A stretch of DNA of 10,855 bases from Cyclobacteriaceae bacterium (GCA_947458795.1 CANHCD010000048.1:1-10855), one strand, 5' to 3'. Positions 1 to 6,847 are shown, numbered from the stretch's first letter. Notes: generated by a model not told the origin, from the sequence alone. Made by a program: numbers and translations.

Positions 1-1168
1 CCCTCGCTTGATTAAGGGCAGCTCCTACCCCAGCACCTGAAGCTCTGGCCGAGTTAAATGCATTCGCGTAATCGGCATACCATACCGCATCTGACTTAAA
101 GCTTCGATCCATGTTCTCCGCCATCGAACGTAGGTTATAGGAGTTGCCCGTATCCTCTGAATTTGTGTACACTTTAAAGGAAAAAGCAGGAGATTGATAC
201 TGCACCGCATGCTGTTGAAGCAAATAATCCTGAAGCCTAAATCGATTGGCTCGCTGGTATACATTATCCAATAAGGCCATGCGGTAGGTATAGGTAAGCA
301 TTGAATTTGGGGAGGGTCGGTAGGCAAGTCCAAAATCGCCTTTGAAGTTTTTGATCGAATAATCGACTACCTCACTTTCCAAATACCCAGTCCTAGAGAC
401 CACATAGGATTGCCCTTGTAGCGTTAGGGTCCTCCGGTTGGAGGATTCATCCCCATAGCGATTTACCAAGTCACTCCCGGGGTTATTTGCCCCCAATATG
501 TTGGTACTGCTATTTGCCAAAGGATTCAAGTCCGTCAGATTATTCGCCCCCCAATCCTCCCCTTGAACGAAGGATGCGTTTATTTTAAAGGCCCATTTGG
601 AAGAAAGTTGCTGCGCATACCGCAGGGCAGATTCGGAATACAAGTGGGTAGTAAACCCCACTTTTTGCTGAAATGAAAACCCCAAAGAATCAAAGGCTGA
701 TTTGGTCATCAAGTTTACCAGTCCATTCACCGTATTCATACCATACAAGTTGGAAGCTATCCCTGTGACGATTTCCACTTGGGCTATATCCAAATCGCTT
801 GGGCCTAGCGCATTGCCGATGGCTGCTCCGATATGAGGAGATTGCATATCGACTCCATCGACCAATTGGGAGAACCGCACGTTGGTGGTATTTGCAAAGC
901 CCCGAGCGTTGATTACCTTAAATCCGAGGCTTGGAGTAATCAGTTGAATCCCTTGCACATTCTCTAGTGCATCAAAAAATGAGACCTGGGCAGAATTTTG
1001 AAAAAACGGTTTGCCCAGCTTGATTATACTTACAGGTGAATAAAGAACTTGCTCGCCAATCCGCGAAGAACTAATCACGACTTCTTGCAGGTACTTGCTC
1101 GTCGTGTCTTGCTGAGCGGCTAGCGAAAAATGAATGAAGCATAGCAGAAAAAGTAAGGCGGATCGCAT
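1..1168 (-). CDS. TonB-dependent outer-membrane receptor, N-terminal part (3' end beyond window)
   Basis: This is the start of an outer-membrane beta-barrel receptor that imports a ligand with energy from TonB/ExbBD. Frame-by-frame translation from the ATG at 1168 gives 389 uninterrupted codons to the window edge. Residues 1-18 form a signal peptide (charged Arg2, Leu/Phe core, cleavage near Ala17-Ala18 before Gln-Gln). A TonB-box-like LQEVVISSS lies at about 27-35. A plug domain follows at about 40-160, with the typical late motif VEIVTGIASNLYGMNTVNG. After that come alternating aromatic strands of the barrel and polar loops rich in Asn and Gly. There is no N-terminal carboxypeptidase-regulatory-like domain and no SusD partner in view, so a SusCD glycan pair is not supported. 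The ligand cannot be told from this part. Family assignment is firm; the barrel C-terminus is missing only because the window ends. Confidence 0.93.
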   Translation of the reverse strand, partial: MRSALLFLLCFIHFSLAAQQDTTSKYLQEVVISSSRIGEQVLYSPVSIIKLGKPFFQNSAQVSFFDALENVQGIQLITPSLGFKVINARGFANTTNVRFSQLVDGVDMQSPHIGAAIGNALGPSDLDIAQVEIVTGIASNLYGMNTVNGLVNLMTKSAFDSLGFSFQQKVGFTTHLYSESALRYAQQLSSKWAFKINASFVQGEDWGANNLTDLNPLANSSTNILGANNPGSDLVNRYGDESSNRRTLTLQGQSYVVSRTGYLESEVVDYSIKNFKGDFGLAYRPSPNSMLTYTYRMALLDNVYQRANRFRLQDYLLQQHAVQYQSPAFSFKVYTNSEDTGNSYNLRSMAENMDRSFKSDAVWYADYANAFNSARASGAGVGAALNQAR

Positions 1169-1184
1169 GATTTTGTTAGGTATA

Positions 1185-1214
1185 CGAATATACAGCGAGT
1201 GGATTATATGCCAA
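1185..1214 (-). promoter_or_regulatory. Candidate Bacteroidota-type promoter of the TonB-dependent receptor
   Basis: Read on the minus strand, a TTG at 1214-1212 is followed after exactly 19 bases by TATATTCG at 1192-1185. This matches the Bacteroidota primary sigma-factor pattern (TTG, about 19 bases, TAnnTTTG) with one mismatch in the -7 box. It lies 16 bases before the receptor ATG, so the leader would be very short. Seen by eye only; no transcription start is known. Confidence 0.42.
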
Positions 1215-1222
1215 AAAAAAAT

Positions 1223-1236
1223 GGGGCAATTGCTCC
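1223..1236. repeat. Short imperfect palindrome upstream of the receptor promoter
   Basis: The core GCAATTGC (1226-1233) is a perfect palindrome, flanked by GGG on the left and TCC on the right so that the symmetry extends with a single G-T mismatch. It sits just upstream of the -33 TTG of the receptor promoter, where an activator or repressor could bind. This is weak evidence; such palindromes also occur by chance. Confidence 0.2.
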
Positions 1237-1450
1237 TCTAAAATTGGGTTGAAGTTCAATTATAAACCCTGAAAGGCCTTCCTTAATTCTACTTCTGCTG
1301 TAGTTACGACAGTTTTCCCACCTTTAGCTCCACCCGAATGTGCTAGGAAAGAAAAATTAGACGGTATTCCAAATAGAAATAAAAGGATCATCCTTCAGGA
1401 AAATTGCAAGAAGTGCGTAAGTTGAACCAATAATATACCAACAAAGTAAC

Positions 1451-1717
1451 ATGAACAGAGTACAAGTAATTTTAACACTCGATATGGAAAACCTTCCGGG
1501 TAATTTTCCTGAATTATTGGCCCAAGAGCAAGAAGTAGTTGCTGTTTGGAAGTCGCAAGGATTTCTAGAGCATTTATTCTTAAGGCAAGCAAAAAATGGC
1601 GCAGTCTTAATTTTTAAAGATATGGAAGAGGCGCAAGTTAGAGTCTTGATGGAAACACTGCCATTTTATAAAATCAAAAAGAGTGTTGACTACTTCAACC
1701 TGATCCAACAGTTTTAA
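1451..1717 (+). CDS. Muconolactone Delta-isomerase-like small protein
   Basis: An 88-residue protein without signal peptide or membrane segment, so cytoplasmic. Length and pattern follow the muconolactone Delta-isomerase family (a ferredoxin-like alpha+beta fold that assembles into oligomers): an N-terminal strand (residues 2-10), a helix rich in Glu and Ala around 20-34, the stretch GFLEHLFLRQAKNGAVLIF at about 37-55 that parallels the GKWPHLWRVVGQYANVSIF-type segment of the family, then a helix leading to LPFYKIKKSVDYFNLI near the end, parallel to LPLFPYMKIEVTPL. True family members isomerise muconolactone in the beta-ketoadipate pathway, but no other gene of that pathway is near, and many distant homologues are of unknown function. 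The gene stands alone and converges on the exporter operon. Fold assignment is likely; enzymatic role is open. Confidence 0.68.
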   Translation: MNRVQVILTLDMENLPGNFPELLAQEQEVVAVWKSQGFLEHLFLRQAKNGAVLIFKDMEEAQVRVLMETLPFYKIKKSVDYFNLIQQF

Positions 1718-1890
1718 CTTTTATGCACTCTCTTTTCCTCCAGGTATGCCCTTCCTATGCATTGATGAAGTATATTTTTAGCCCAAAATTAAAGGGTCAA
1801 AAAAAAAGGAAACATGACACCATTTTTTCGACTTGGTTGCGTGCTCTCTTGGATCAGTAAGATGAATGATAGTACCCGTTTTCCCGATCG

Positions 1891-3231
1891 TTAATTTAAT
1901 CTTTCCAACATTCCAGCGTTCTTTAAGAATAGCAACCATTGTTGCCAAATCTTATTGTTCACACTGGTTAGTTTCTGGATTTCTTTTTGATAGGCTATTT
2001 CTTCCAAGTTTACGTTTTCATAGGACTCTTGACCCGCCTGCAAACGCTCGTTATAAAGCTGTACATTTTCTTTTAATAACTCGATATTCAAGGAATATGA
2101 TTTTGCTTCTTCCTTCAAGGTTGCAATTTCTTGTAATGCTGATTGTTTATTTTTTTCAGCGTCTTTCAATTCTTCCTCTTTTTGAAAATTTAAGGAGTTA
2201 AGTTGACTTTGAAACTGAGTTTGTTTAATCGTTCTATTTTCACCAATTGTAATAGGTAATCGTAAGGAAAGCCCCAAAAAGGAGTTGCCAAACCAAGTAT
2301 TGGATTGCGTAGGTTTTAATTCATTTGACAATTGGTCTGCTCCCAAATACCCATTAAAATTCAGTTTTGGTAAATATTTTACTTTTTCTCCTTTGATCTG
2401 CTGTTGCGCTAAACTAATTCTACTATCTAATTCGCTAATTTTTGATAGGGTTTTTGCTTCATTGGATTGAGCGAGGGCACTTAAATTCTCTTCCGTAAAC
2501 GTATGATCAACATCTACCACATCAATTGTTTCGGGTTCTAAATTGGTGAGAAAGCCTAAGTAGATTTTTTCTACAATCAAATCTGAGATCAATTCTTTAT
2601 AGACAAAAACGGAGTTGTTGTGATTGATTTTAGCCTTATTTAAATCCATTTTTAAACTAGTGCCATCAGCGAATTTATCTTGAACAATTTTTAAAGTACT
2701 GCTTGTTCGAACTGTGTCTAACTTTAAAATTTCTTCTTGTTGCTGCTTGGTTAAAATGCTTACAAATGTTTTCGCTACCTCAAACATCAATTCCTCATTC
2801 GCTGTAGCAACTTGGTCTTTTTTAATACGGTACTGCAATTTAGACTCCCGTATTTTACTTTGAATGGTGGCATCAAAAACAGGTTGCATTACTTGCAAAC
2901 TAGCAACTTGATTGAATTTGGTTCCAAACTTTATAGCCCGAGTTTGATCTGTAGGAATCAGCGAAAATTGACCCACTGGAACGATGTTCGATCGAATAAT
3001 GGTGTTGTACAAGTAGTCGTAGGCAAGCGCTATCTGCGGTAAGTTCTTAGCCCGTATCTGATTAACATTCAGGCTATCAATCATTGCCTCTGCATTCAAG
3101 GCCAAAATGTTTGCTTTATTCGCTAATGCTAAGTTTATGCATTCTTTTAAACCAATTGATCTTGTTTGCGCGGTTGCCTTGGTGATGAATAGAACAGCAA
3201 TTGCGACCAATAGAATGTATTTATATTTCAT
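1891..3231 (-). CDS. TolC-family outer-membrane channel of the exporter operon
   Basis: A 446-residue outer-membrane efflux protein that forms a trimeric beta-barrel with a long periplasmic alpha-helical tunnel, letting the exporter cargo leave the cell. The N-terminus is a signal peptide (Lys2 and Lys4, hydrophobic 6-16, cleavage after Ala-Thr-Ala21 before Gln22), and there is no lipobox Cys. Two outer-membrane-efflux repeats are visible, about 25-220 and 250-440. Each begins with a helix and carries a strand region (for example SLQVMQPVFDATI near 111-123 and LGLSLRLPITIGENR near 325-340) followed by long Gln/Glu/Lys-rich heptad helices. Length is typical for the family. It is the last gene of the operon, 19 bases after the permease, so this channel probably serves that transporter alone. 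Confidence 0.92.
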   Translation of the reverse strand: MKYKYILLVAIAVLFITKATAQTRSIGLKECINLALANKANILALNAEAMIDSLNVNQIRAKNLPQIALAYDYLYNTIIRSNIVPVGQFSLIPTDQTRAIKFGTKFNQVASLQVMQPVFDATIQSKIRESKLQYRIKKDQVATANEELMFEVAKTFVSILTKQQQEEILKLDTVRTSSTLKIVQDKFADGTSLKMDLNKAKINHNNSVFVYKELISDLIVEKIYLGFLTNLEPETIDVVDVDHTFTEENLSALAQSNEAKTLSKISELDSRISLAQQQIKGEKVKYLPKLNFNGYLGADQLSNELKPTQSNTWFGNSFLGLSLRLPITIGENRTIKQTQFQSQLNSLNFQKEEELKDAEKNKQSALQEIATLKEEAKSYSLNIELLKENVQLYNERLQAGQESYENVNLEEIAYQKEIQKLTSVNNKIWQQWLLFLKNAGMLERLN

Positions 3232-3250
3232 TTTAATTTAATTTTTGAAT

Positions 3251-4387
3251 TTATCCTCTAAAAACTGAAGCAGGTTCTACTCCTTTTATTCTACGCAAAG
3301 CAAATGTTGCTGCAATAACAGAGATGGTTACAATAACCACAAAAATTCCAATCAGCACGTCTAGTCTGTAATTAACTAAAAGCCCCGTTCCAGCAACCCC
3401 CGCTTTAAATCCTTGCAGTAACACAAAAGCTAAAATGTAGCCGATAACAGCAAAAAGCACTGCCTGAATCAGTATCAATTTCCGGATGTAATTATTGCTG
3501 GCCCCAATAGCCTTTAGTGTTCCATAATCTTTTATCCGATCCAAAGCACTGCTGTACATCGTTAACCCAATGATGAAAAACCCTGCAATCAAGGCAAAAA
3601 TAATTAGCGTACCTGTACTCGATGCGATTCCAGTGGTACCAATCACTGTGGAAATGGTACTGCTGCGCAAATCTTCTGTTTTGTATGCTTTTACGCCATA
3701 AACAGTAGCATTGATCCTATTCACCACCTCGTCAATGTCAGCACCCTCATTTACATTTACCAAAATCGCATTTAAATCGTTAGCAGATAAATTAGAATAA
3801 TACCTGGCACGTTCTATAGTCGTATACATAAACCCGAAGCCAAAGCCTCGAACGCCCTTCGTTTGTACAGCTACAATTGCTTTTTTGCCATTGATTTCCA
3901 TCTGTGTGCCAACTTCAATGGGCACTTCAAATACTTTTTCATCAAAAAAGTCAGCACAAATGGCACCATCCATTTGTAGATTTTCAATTTTCCCACTGAT
4001 AATTTTATCACTCGGCGGACCACCATTAAAATGGGGTGATTCTATGCCAATTAAGGTGATAGAAGATGTTCTTCCTTTATCCACAGTAGCACTTGCAACA
4101 GAAACTACTAGCGGAAAAGCTTCTTTCACGCCGCTTATGCTTCTTACTTCTCGAAGTTTTTTAATGTCAATTACTGCGAGTTGATTGACATCTCTGGTTC
4201 GACTATCGGCAACCCAAATTTGTGCTTTTGCATTGTCAATTGGAGCGGCCATCAAGCCCATTAAATAATCCAGGATACCAAGTTGCTGGCCAATCAAAAA
4301 GGTACTGATTAAAATACCAGAAGTTACCCCAATACTCTTGGCTTTATCGTACTTGATGAATCGCAATGCTGTTTTAAAAATTGACAT
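3251..4387 (-). CDS. DevC-like ABC transporter permease (FtsX/MacB fold)
   Basis: A 378-residue inner-membrane subunit of a type VII (MacB/FtsX-like) ABC exporter. The topology is one membrane helix near residues 18-38, a large periplasmic domain at about 45-250, then three helices near 258-278, 305-327 and 343-363. Between helices two and three lies RIKDYGTLKAIGAS (284-297), the cytoplasmic coupling segment typical of FtsX-domain permeases. The C-terminus RRIKGVEPASVFRG is also typical. One permease of this length with an adaptor and ATPase matches the cyanobacterial DevC subunit better than MacB, which fuses the ATPase to the permease. Such permeases act by transmitting ATP-driven motion across the membrane to the adaptor and channel, rather than offering a classic transport pore. 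It starts 7 bases after the adaptor stop codon. Confidence 0.9.
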   Translation of the reverse strand: MSIFKTALRFIKYDKAKSIGVTSGILISTFLIGQQLGILDYLMGLMAAPIDNAKAQIWVADSRTRDVNQLAVIDIKKLREVRSISGVKEAFPLVVSVASATVDKGRTSSITLIGIESPHFNGGPPSDKIISGKIENLQMDGAICADFFDEKVFEVPIEVGTQMEINGKKAIVAVQTKGVRGFGFGFMYTTIERARYYSNLSANDLNAILVNVNEGADIDEVVNRINATVYGVKAYKTEDLRSSTISTVIGTTGIASSTGTLIIFALIAGFFIIGLTMYSSALDRIKDYGTLKAIGASNNYIRKLILIQAVLFAVIGYILAFVLLQGFKAGVAGTGLLVNYRLDVLIGIFVVIVTISVIAATFALRRIKGVEPASVFRG

Positions 4388-4394
4388 TTAGCGA

Positions 4395-5327
4395 TTATTT
4401 AATGCTTATTTTTACTTCCACCTTGGCATTAAAAAGTAGTCCTTGCGGATTTTCAAGCATTACTTTGACTACACGAACTCTTCGGTCTTCCGCTTCACCT
4501 GATTGTTCGCTAAACATGGATTTCTTCCTTAAATACTCTGATAAAAAGTATATTTTTCCTTTTGCAACGACATCTGCAGCCCCCAAATAATTAACCTCAA
4601 CGGTTTGACCAATCTTTACTTTGAAAGCTAAAGATTCATCTATTTCACATTCTACAATGGTGTTTCCACTAGGGGCAATCTGGGCAATGGTTTGTTGACT
4701 TGCAATTCCTTCTCCAGGCCGAATTTTCCATTCCAATACTTTCCCGTCACTTGGTGCAATAATTTTGGTTTTATCCAATTTCGCCTCATACAAACTAGTA
4801 TTTGAATTACTTGAAGAAAGTCGTGCCTGAGCAATCGCTAGTTGCGATTTTAACCGAGTGATATTGGCTTGCAACGATTTAAAATCGGTTTCAGCATTTT
4901 CTAAGTTCTGCTTTGTTTCTGCCCCTTTATCGTACAGCGACTTGAGTCTATTGTATAAATTTTGCGCATTTAAAAACTTCGCTTCATATTCCGCTAGCGT
5001 TGCTTGAGCAACTTTTACCTCTTGGTTTTGAATGTTGCTTCTAAAAATGGCTTCTTCCACTTCATTTGCTTCAACATCATTGGATAAGACTGCCAACACT
5101 TCTCCTTTTTGAAACGTTTCATTTTCTTGTTTGAAAATGGTTTGTAAAACGCCACTAGATTGTGCCGCAACTTGAATAATTTGTTGTTCTGGAATTATTT
5201 TTCCTATTCCAACAAGTACATCAGATACGGGTGTAACGACAACTTTTTCAGTCGCATTTTCTTCTTTTTGGCTGCAATTCGTAGCTATAAAAGCAATGAA
5301 TAGGATATAAAGTATATTTTTTGACAT
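4395..5327 (-). CDS. DevB-like periplasmic adaptor (HlyD/MFP family), predicted lipoprotein
   Basis: A 310-residue membrane-fusion protein that links the permease to the TolC channel across the periplasm. Residues 1-17 are a lipoprotein-type signal peptide with a loose lipobox IATNC, putting the lipidated Cys at 18. The stretch VGIGKIIPEQQIIQVAAQSSG (39-59) resembles the DevB-family opening. Two biotinyl-lipoyl half-motifs (about 50-82 and 186-220, the latter with IIAPSDGKV) flank a coiled-coil hairpin at about 85-182. A beta-barrel and membrane-proximal domain fill 222-310. After the Cys comes SQKEE, an acidic patch with Lys that resembles Bacteroidota surface-export signals; this is odd for an adaptor and is noted among the findings. 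It lies 13 bases after the ATPase and 7 before the permease, clearly co-transcribed. Confidence 0.9.
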   Translation of the reverse strand: MSKNILYILFIAFIATNCSQKEENATEKVVVTPVSDVLVGIGKIIPEQQIIQVAAQSSGVLQTIFKQENETFQKGEVLAVLSNDVEANEVEEAIFRSNIQNQEVKVAQATLAEYEAKFLNAQNLYNRLKSLYDKGAETKQNLENAETDFKSLQANITRLKSQLAIAQARLSSSNSNTSLYEAKLDKTKIIAPSDGKVLEWKIRPGEGIASQQTIAQIAPSGNTIVECEIDESLAFKVKIGQTVEVNYLGAADVVAKGKIYFLSEYLRKKSMFSEQSGEAEDRRVRVVKVMLENPQGLLFNAKVEVKISIK

Positions 5328-5340
5328 GGTATAGTTGGTA

Positions 5341-6039
5341 TTAATGTGCGTATTCTGATTTTGGTTCTTCGGTTAAGACGTTCCCATTGTCTACATAAAC
5401 AATTCGGTCGGCATAGGGTCGCAATCGCATGTCGTGGGTCACAATCACCACACATTTATCGGCAGATACCAACGATTTTAATTCCCCCATCACGATAGCT
5501 ACACTGGATGGATCGAGCGCTGCAGTGGGCTCATCACATAAAATCAAGGAGGGATTGGATACTAAAGCTCTAGCAATGGCCACGCGTTGTTGTTGTCCGC
5601 CGGAAAGTGCTCGAGGTAAATTTTTCATTCGATCTTCCATAGTCACTTTCTTCAGTGCTTGGATGGCCTTTTCTTTGGCTTCCTTGGCTGGAACATTCAT
5701 CAGCTCCAAGGGAAGCATGACGTTTTGCAAAGCGTTTAATGGGGCAATCAAGTTGTATCCTTGAAAAACGAACCCGATATTTTCTAGTCGGATTTTACCC
5801 AACTGTGATTCAGGCAAACTACTCACTTCAGTACCATTGATGTAAACTTCTCCAGCGGTTGGATAGGTAACACAGCCTAAAATAGACAATAAGGTGGTTT
5901 TTCCTGAACCAGATGGACCAATTATAAGTACCAATTCTCCCGCGTAAAAGCTTACGGATGAAGGGTTTAAAGCCGAAATTGTCGTATCACCAGTTTTGTA
6001 AACCTTGCTCACGTTACTGACTTTTGCAATTTCTTTCAT
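5341..6039 (-). CDS. DevA/LolD/MacB-type ABC transporter ATPase
   Basis: A 232-residue cytoplasmic ATPase that powers the exporter as a dimer. All expected motifs are intact: Walker A GPSGSGKTT at 41-49, Q-loop Gln93 in GFVFQGYNL, signature ALSGGQQQRVAIARAL from about 144, Walker B LILCDE at 165-170 with the catalytic Glu170, D-loop AALD at 173-176, and switch His202 in VTHD. The sequence and short length place it in the MacB/LolD/DevA branch, which drives FtsX-fold permeases. It is the first gene of the operon and is followed by adaptor, permease and TolC gene with gaps of only 13, 7 and 19 bases. Start at 6039 is the only in-frame ATG giving a normal N-terminal strand. LolD is the main alternative name, but a HlyD-type adaptor next door argues for DevA. 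Confidence 0.94.
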   Translation of the reverse strand: MKEIAKVSNVSKVYKTGDTTISALNPSSVSFYAGELVLIIGPSGSGKTTLLSILGCVTYPTAGEVYINGTEVSSLPESQLGKIRLENIGFVFQGYNLIAPLNALQNVMLPLELMNVPAKEAKEKAIQALKKVTMEDRMKNLPRALSGGQQQRVAIARALVSNPSLILCDEPTAALDPSSVAIVMGELKSLVSADKCVVIVTHDMRLRPYADRIVYVDNGNVLTEEPKSEYAH

Positions 6040-6076
6040 AGGATGGTAAACATTGCTTTTAGCTCATTTATCAGGT

Positions 6077-6111
6077 AACTAATGTTGTTCAAATGCTAAA
6101 TTCCATTAGTT
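6077..6111. repeat. 8-bp inverted repeat upstream of the exporter operon (candidate operator)
   Basis: AACTAATG at 6077-6084 and its exact complement CATTAGTT at 6104-6111 are separated by 19 bases, 38 to 72 bases before the ATPase ATG. The spacer holds TAGCATTTG on the minus strand (6098-6090), one base longer than the TAnnTTTG -7 box, without a good -33 partner. A dimeric repressor bound here would cover a promoter. This reading is inference. Confidence 0.33.
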
Positions 6112-6178
6112 TTTTAACCCTGCTTCTAGTTGAAAATTACTCCAAACGTTGTTGGAAGAAATCAAAACCTTGATTCCA

Positions 6179-6203
6179 TAAAAAGGATTTATGAAATAAA
6201 CCT
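6179..6203 (-). terminator. Weak hairpin terminator candidate after the NTF2-like gene
   Basis: On the minus strand AGGTTTAT (6203-6196), loop TTC, then ATAAATCCT (6192-6184) form an eight-pair stem with one bulged base, followed at once by TTTTT. The stem is AT-rich, and it lies about 90 bases after the stop codon, so it is only a modest candidate. It would separate the NTF2-like transcript from the exporter operon. Confidence 0.3.
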
Positions 6204-6295
6204 GAAACGCTTCGTATTGTTTCTACCCGTTTCCTCAAGAGAAGTAAAAAAAATGGGTTGATATTTAGGTAACTGTTTAAAAATAGAGAGTTGAA

Positions 6296-6769
6296 TTAAT
6301 GATCGTAACTAATTACCCTTGAGATTTTCCAGTTGCCGTTATCATTTTTCCAAATCATCAAGAATTTGAAAGTGCCTATTTCGAGTTTTCCATTTTCAAT
6401 ATGCCTGAATTGGTGGCTCCCAACCTCTATAGCACCATATCCCTCAATTGGGTGAACTTCCAAGCTTTCTTTGATCAGGTTTCTTTTGAGATCATAATCT
6501 CTGTGGAAAATAGACTCAAAATTTATAAATACCTGCTCAAAATCAATAAGACCGCCATTGTCTTGGTACCATTCAAGGTCTTTGGTGAAAAACGTCTTCA
6601 TCAGCTCTAGGTCTTTTGCGTTATAGGCAGCAAATAAGGAGCTATCCAAGTTGGCCACTTTCGTGAAAAGTTCTTTTTGGGTGACAGCTGCCTTTTTTTC
6701 AGTTTGGATTTGTGCTACCGCAGCTGAGCTCATAAAACTACTCAACAGCAGAATGATTAGGTTTCTCAT
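6296..6769 (-). CDS. Secreted NTF2/SnoaL-like (DUF4440-type) protein
   Basis: A 157-residue exported protein with a cone-shaped NTF2-like fold. I chose the ATG at 6769 rather than the in-frame ATG at 6817, because it begins directly with a signal peptide (Arg2, LIILLL core, cleavage after Ala-Val-Ala19 before Gln20); the longer form adds 16 residues that would spoil it. The mature part opens with a helix of type LFTKVANLDSSLFAAYNAKDLELMKTFF (about 34-61), the hallmark first helix of SnoaL/DUF4440 proteins, followed by DLEWYQDNGG and a curved sheet ending in GTFKFLMIWKNDNGNWKISRVISYDH. The family includes isomerases, dehydratases and ligand-binding proteins, many uncharacterised; the substrate cannot be inferred. 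It is likely its own transcription unit, with terminators on both sides. Confidence 0.8.
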   Translation of the reverse strand: MRNLIILLLSSFMSSAAVAQIQTEKKAAVTQKELFTKVANLDSSLFAAYNAKDLELMKTFFTKDLEWYQDNGGLIDFEQVFINFESIFHRDYDLKRNLIKESLEVHPIEGYGAIEVGSHQFRHIENGKLEIGTFKFLMIWKNDNGNWKISRVISYDH

Positions 6770-6772
6770 AGC

Positions 6773-6780
6773 CAAATATA
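6773..6780 (-). promoter_or_regulatory. Perfect TAnnTTTG -7 box immediately before the NTF2-like gene
   Basis: The minus strand reads TATATTTG at 6780-6773, an exact match to the Bacteroidota -7 consensus. Only three bases separate it from the chosen ATG at 6769, so transcription would start near or at the ATG. No TTG occurs 19 bases upstream; the nearest TTTG is 15 bases away. Either a nearly leaderless message or a chance match. Confidence 0.3.
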
Positions 6781-6815
6781 CAAAGATGCAAAACCCAAAC
6801 TCACTGATATTCAAC

Positions 6816-6847
6816 AAAAAAGCTATTGATCAACTCTATTGATCAAT
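6816..6847 (-). terminator. Intrinsic terminator overlapping the end of the glutamate-synthase-like gene
   Basis: On the minus strand two copies of the self-complementary 8-mer TTGATCAA (6846-6839 and 6833-6826) pair across the five-base loop TAGAG. A flanking A-T pair makes nine base pairs. The stop codon TAG and one C follow, then six T (6821-6816). Stem, short loop and T-run fit a rho-independent terminator, though the stem has few G-C pairs. Because the arms are palindromes they also form an 11-bp direct repeat with a 13-base period. Confidence 0.5.

Larger units (their letters stand above)
1169..1450. other. Divergent intergenic region between the receptor and the small MLI-like gene
   Basis: About 280 bases separate two divergently oriented genes. 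The receptor-proximal end holds the candidate promoter and palindrome listed separately. I see no convincing TTG/TAnnTTTG pair for the plus-strand gene, no hairpin terminator and no plausible short coding sequence in the rest. Confidence 0.6.
6040..6295. other. Intergenic region upstream of the exporter operon
   Basis: About 256 AT-rich bases lie between the NTF2-like gene and the ATPase, both on the minus strand. They hold the weak hairpin terminator near 6179-6203 and the inverted repeat at 6077-6111, listed separately. No reading frame of useful length with coding character is visible on either strand, and no tRNA-like fold was noticed. Confidence 0.6.

Noticed and set aside
25..333. A 102-codon minus-strand frame in the receptor region
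   Set aside because: It lies in another frame of the continuous 389-codon receptor reading, which has a signal peptide and plug motifs; this one has neither.
1..1168. SusC-type receptor of a polysaccharide utilisation locus
   Set aside because: No carboxypeptidase-like N-terminal domain and no SusD gene in view; the acetylxylan-esterase-type gene is over 7 kb away on the other strand.
1718..1890. Bidirectional terminator between the MLI-like gene and the TolC gene
   Set aside because: A run of nine A at about 1800-1808 and CCC/GGG arms are present, but no stem longer than three or four pairs could be found on either strand.
5341..6039. LolD of the lipoprotein-sorting LolCDE complex
   Set aside because: The ATPase motifs fit, but co-transcription with a HlyD-type adaptor and a TolC gene points to an exporter rather than lipoprotein release.
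6770..6817. Longer N-terminus for the NTF2-like protein from the ATG at 6817
   Set aside because: The extra 16 residues precede a textbook signal peptide and would disrupt it; the consensus -7 box also lies downstream of that ATG.
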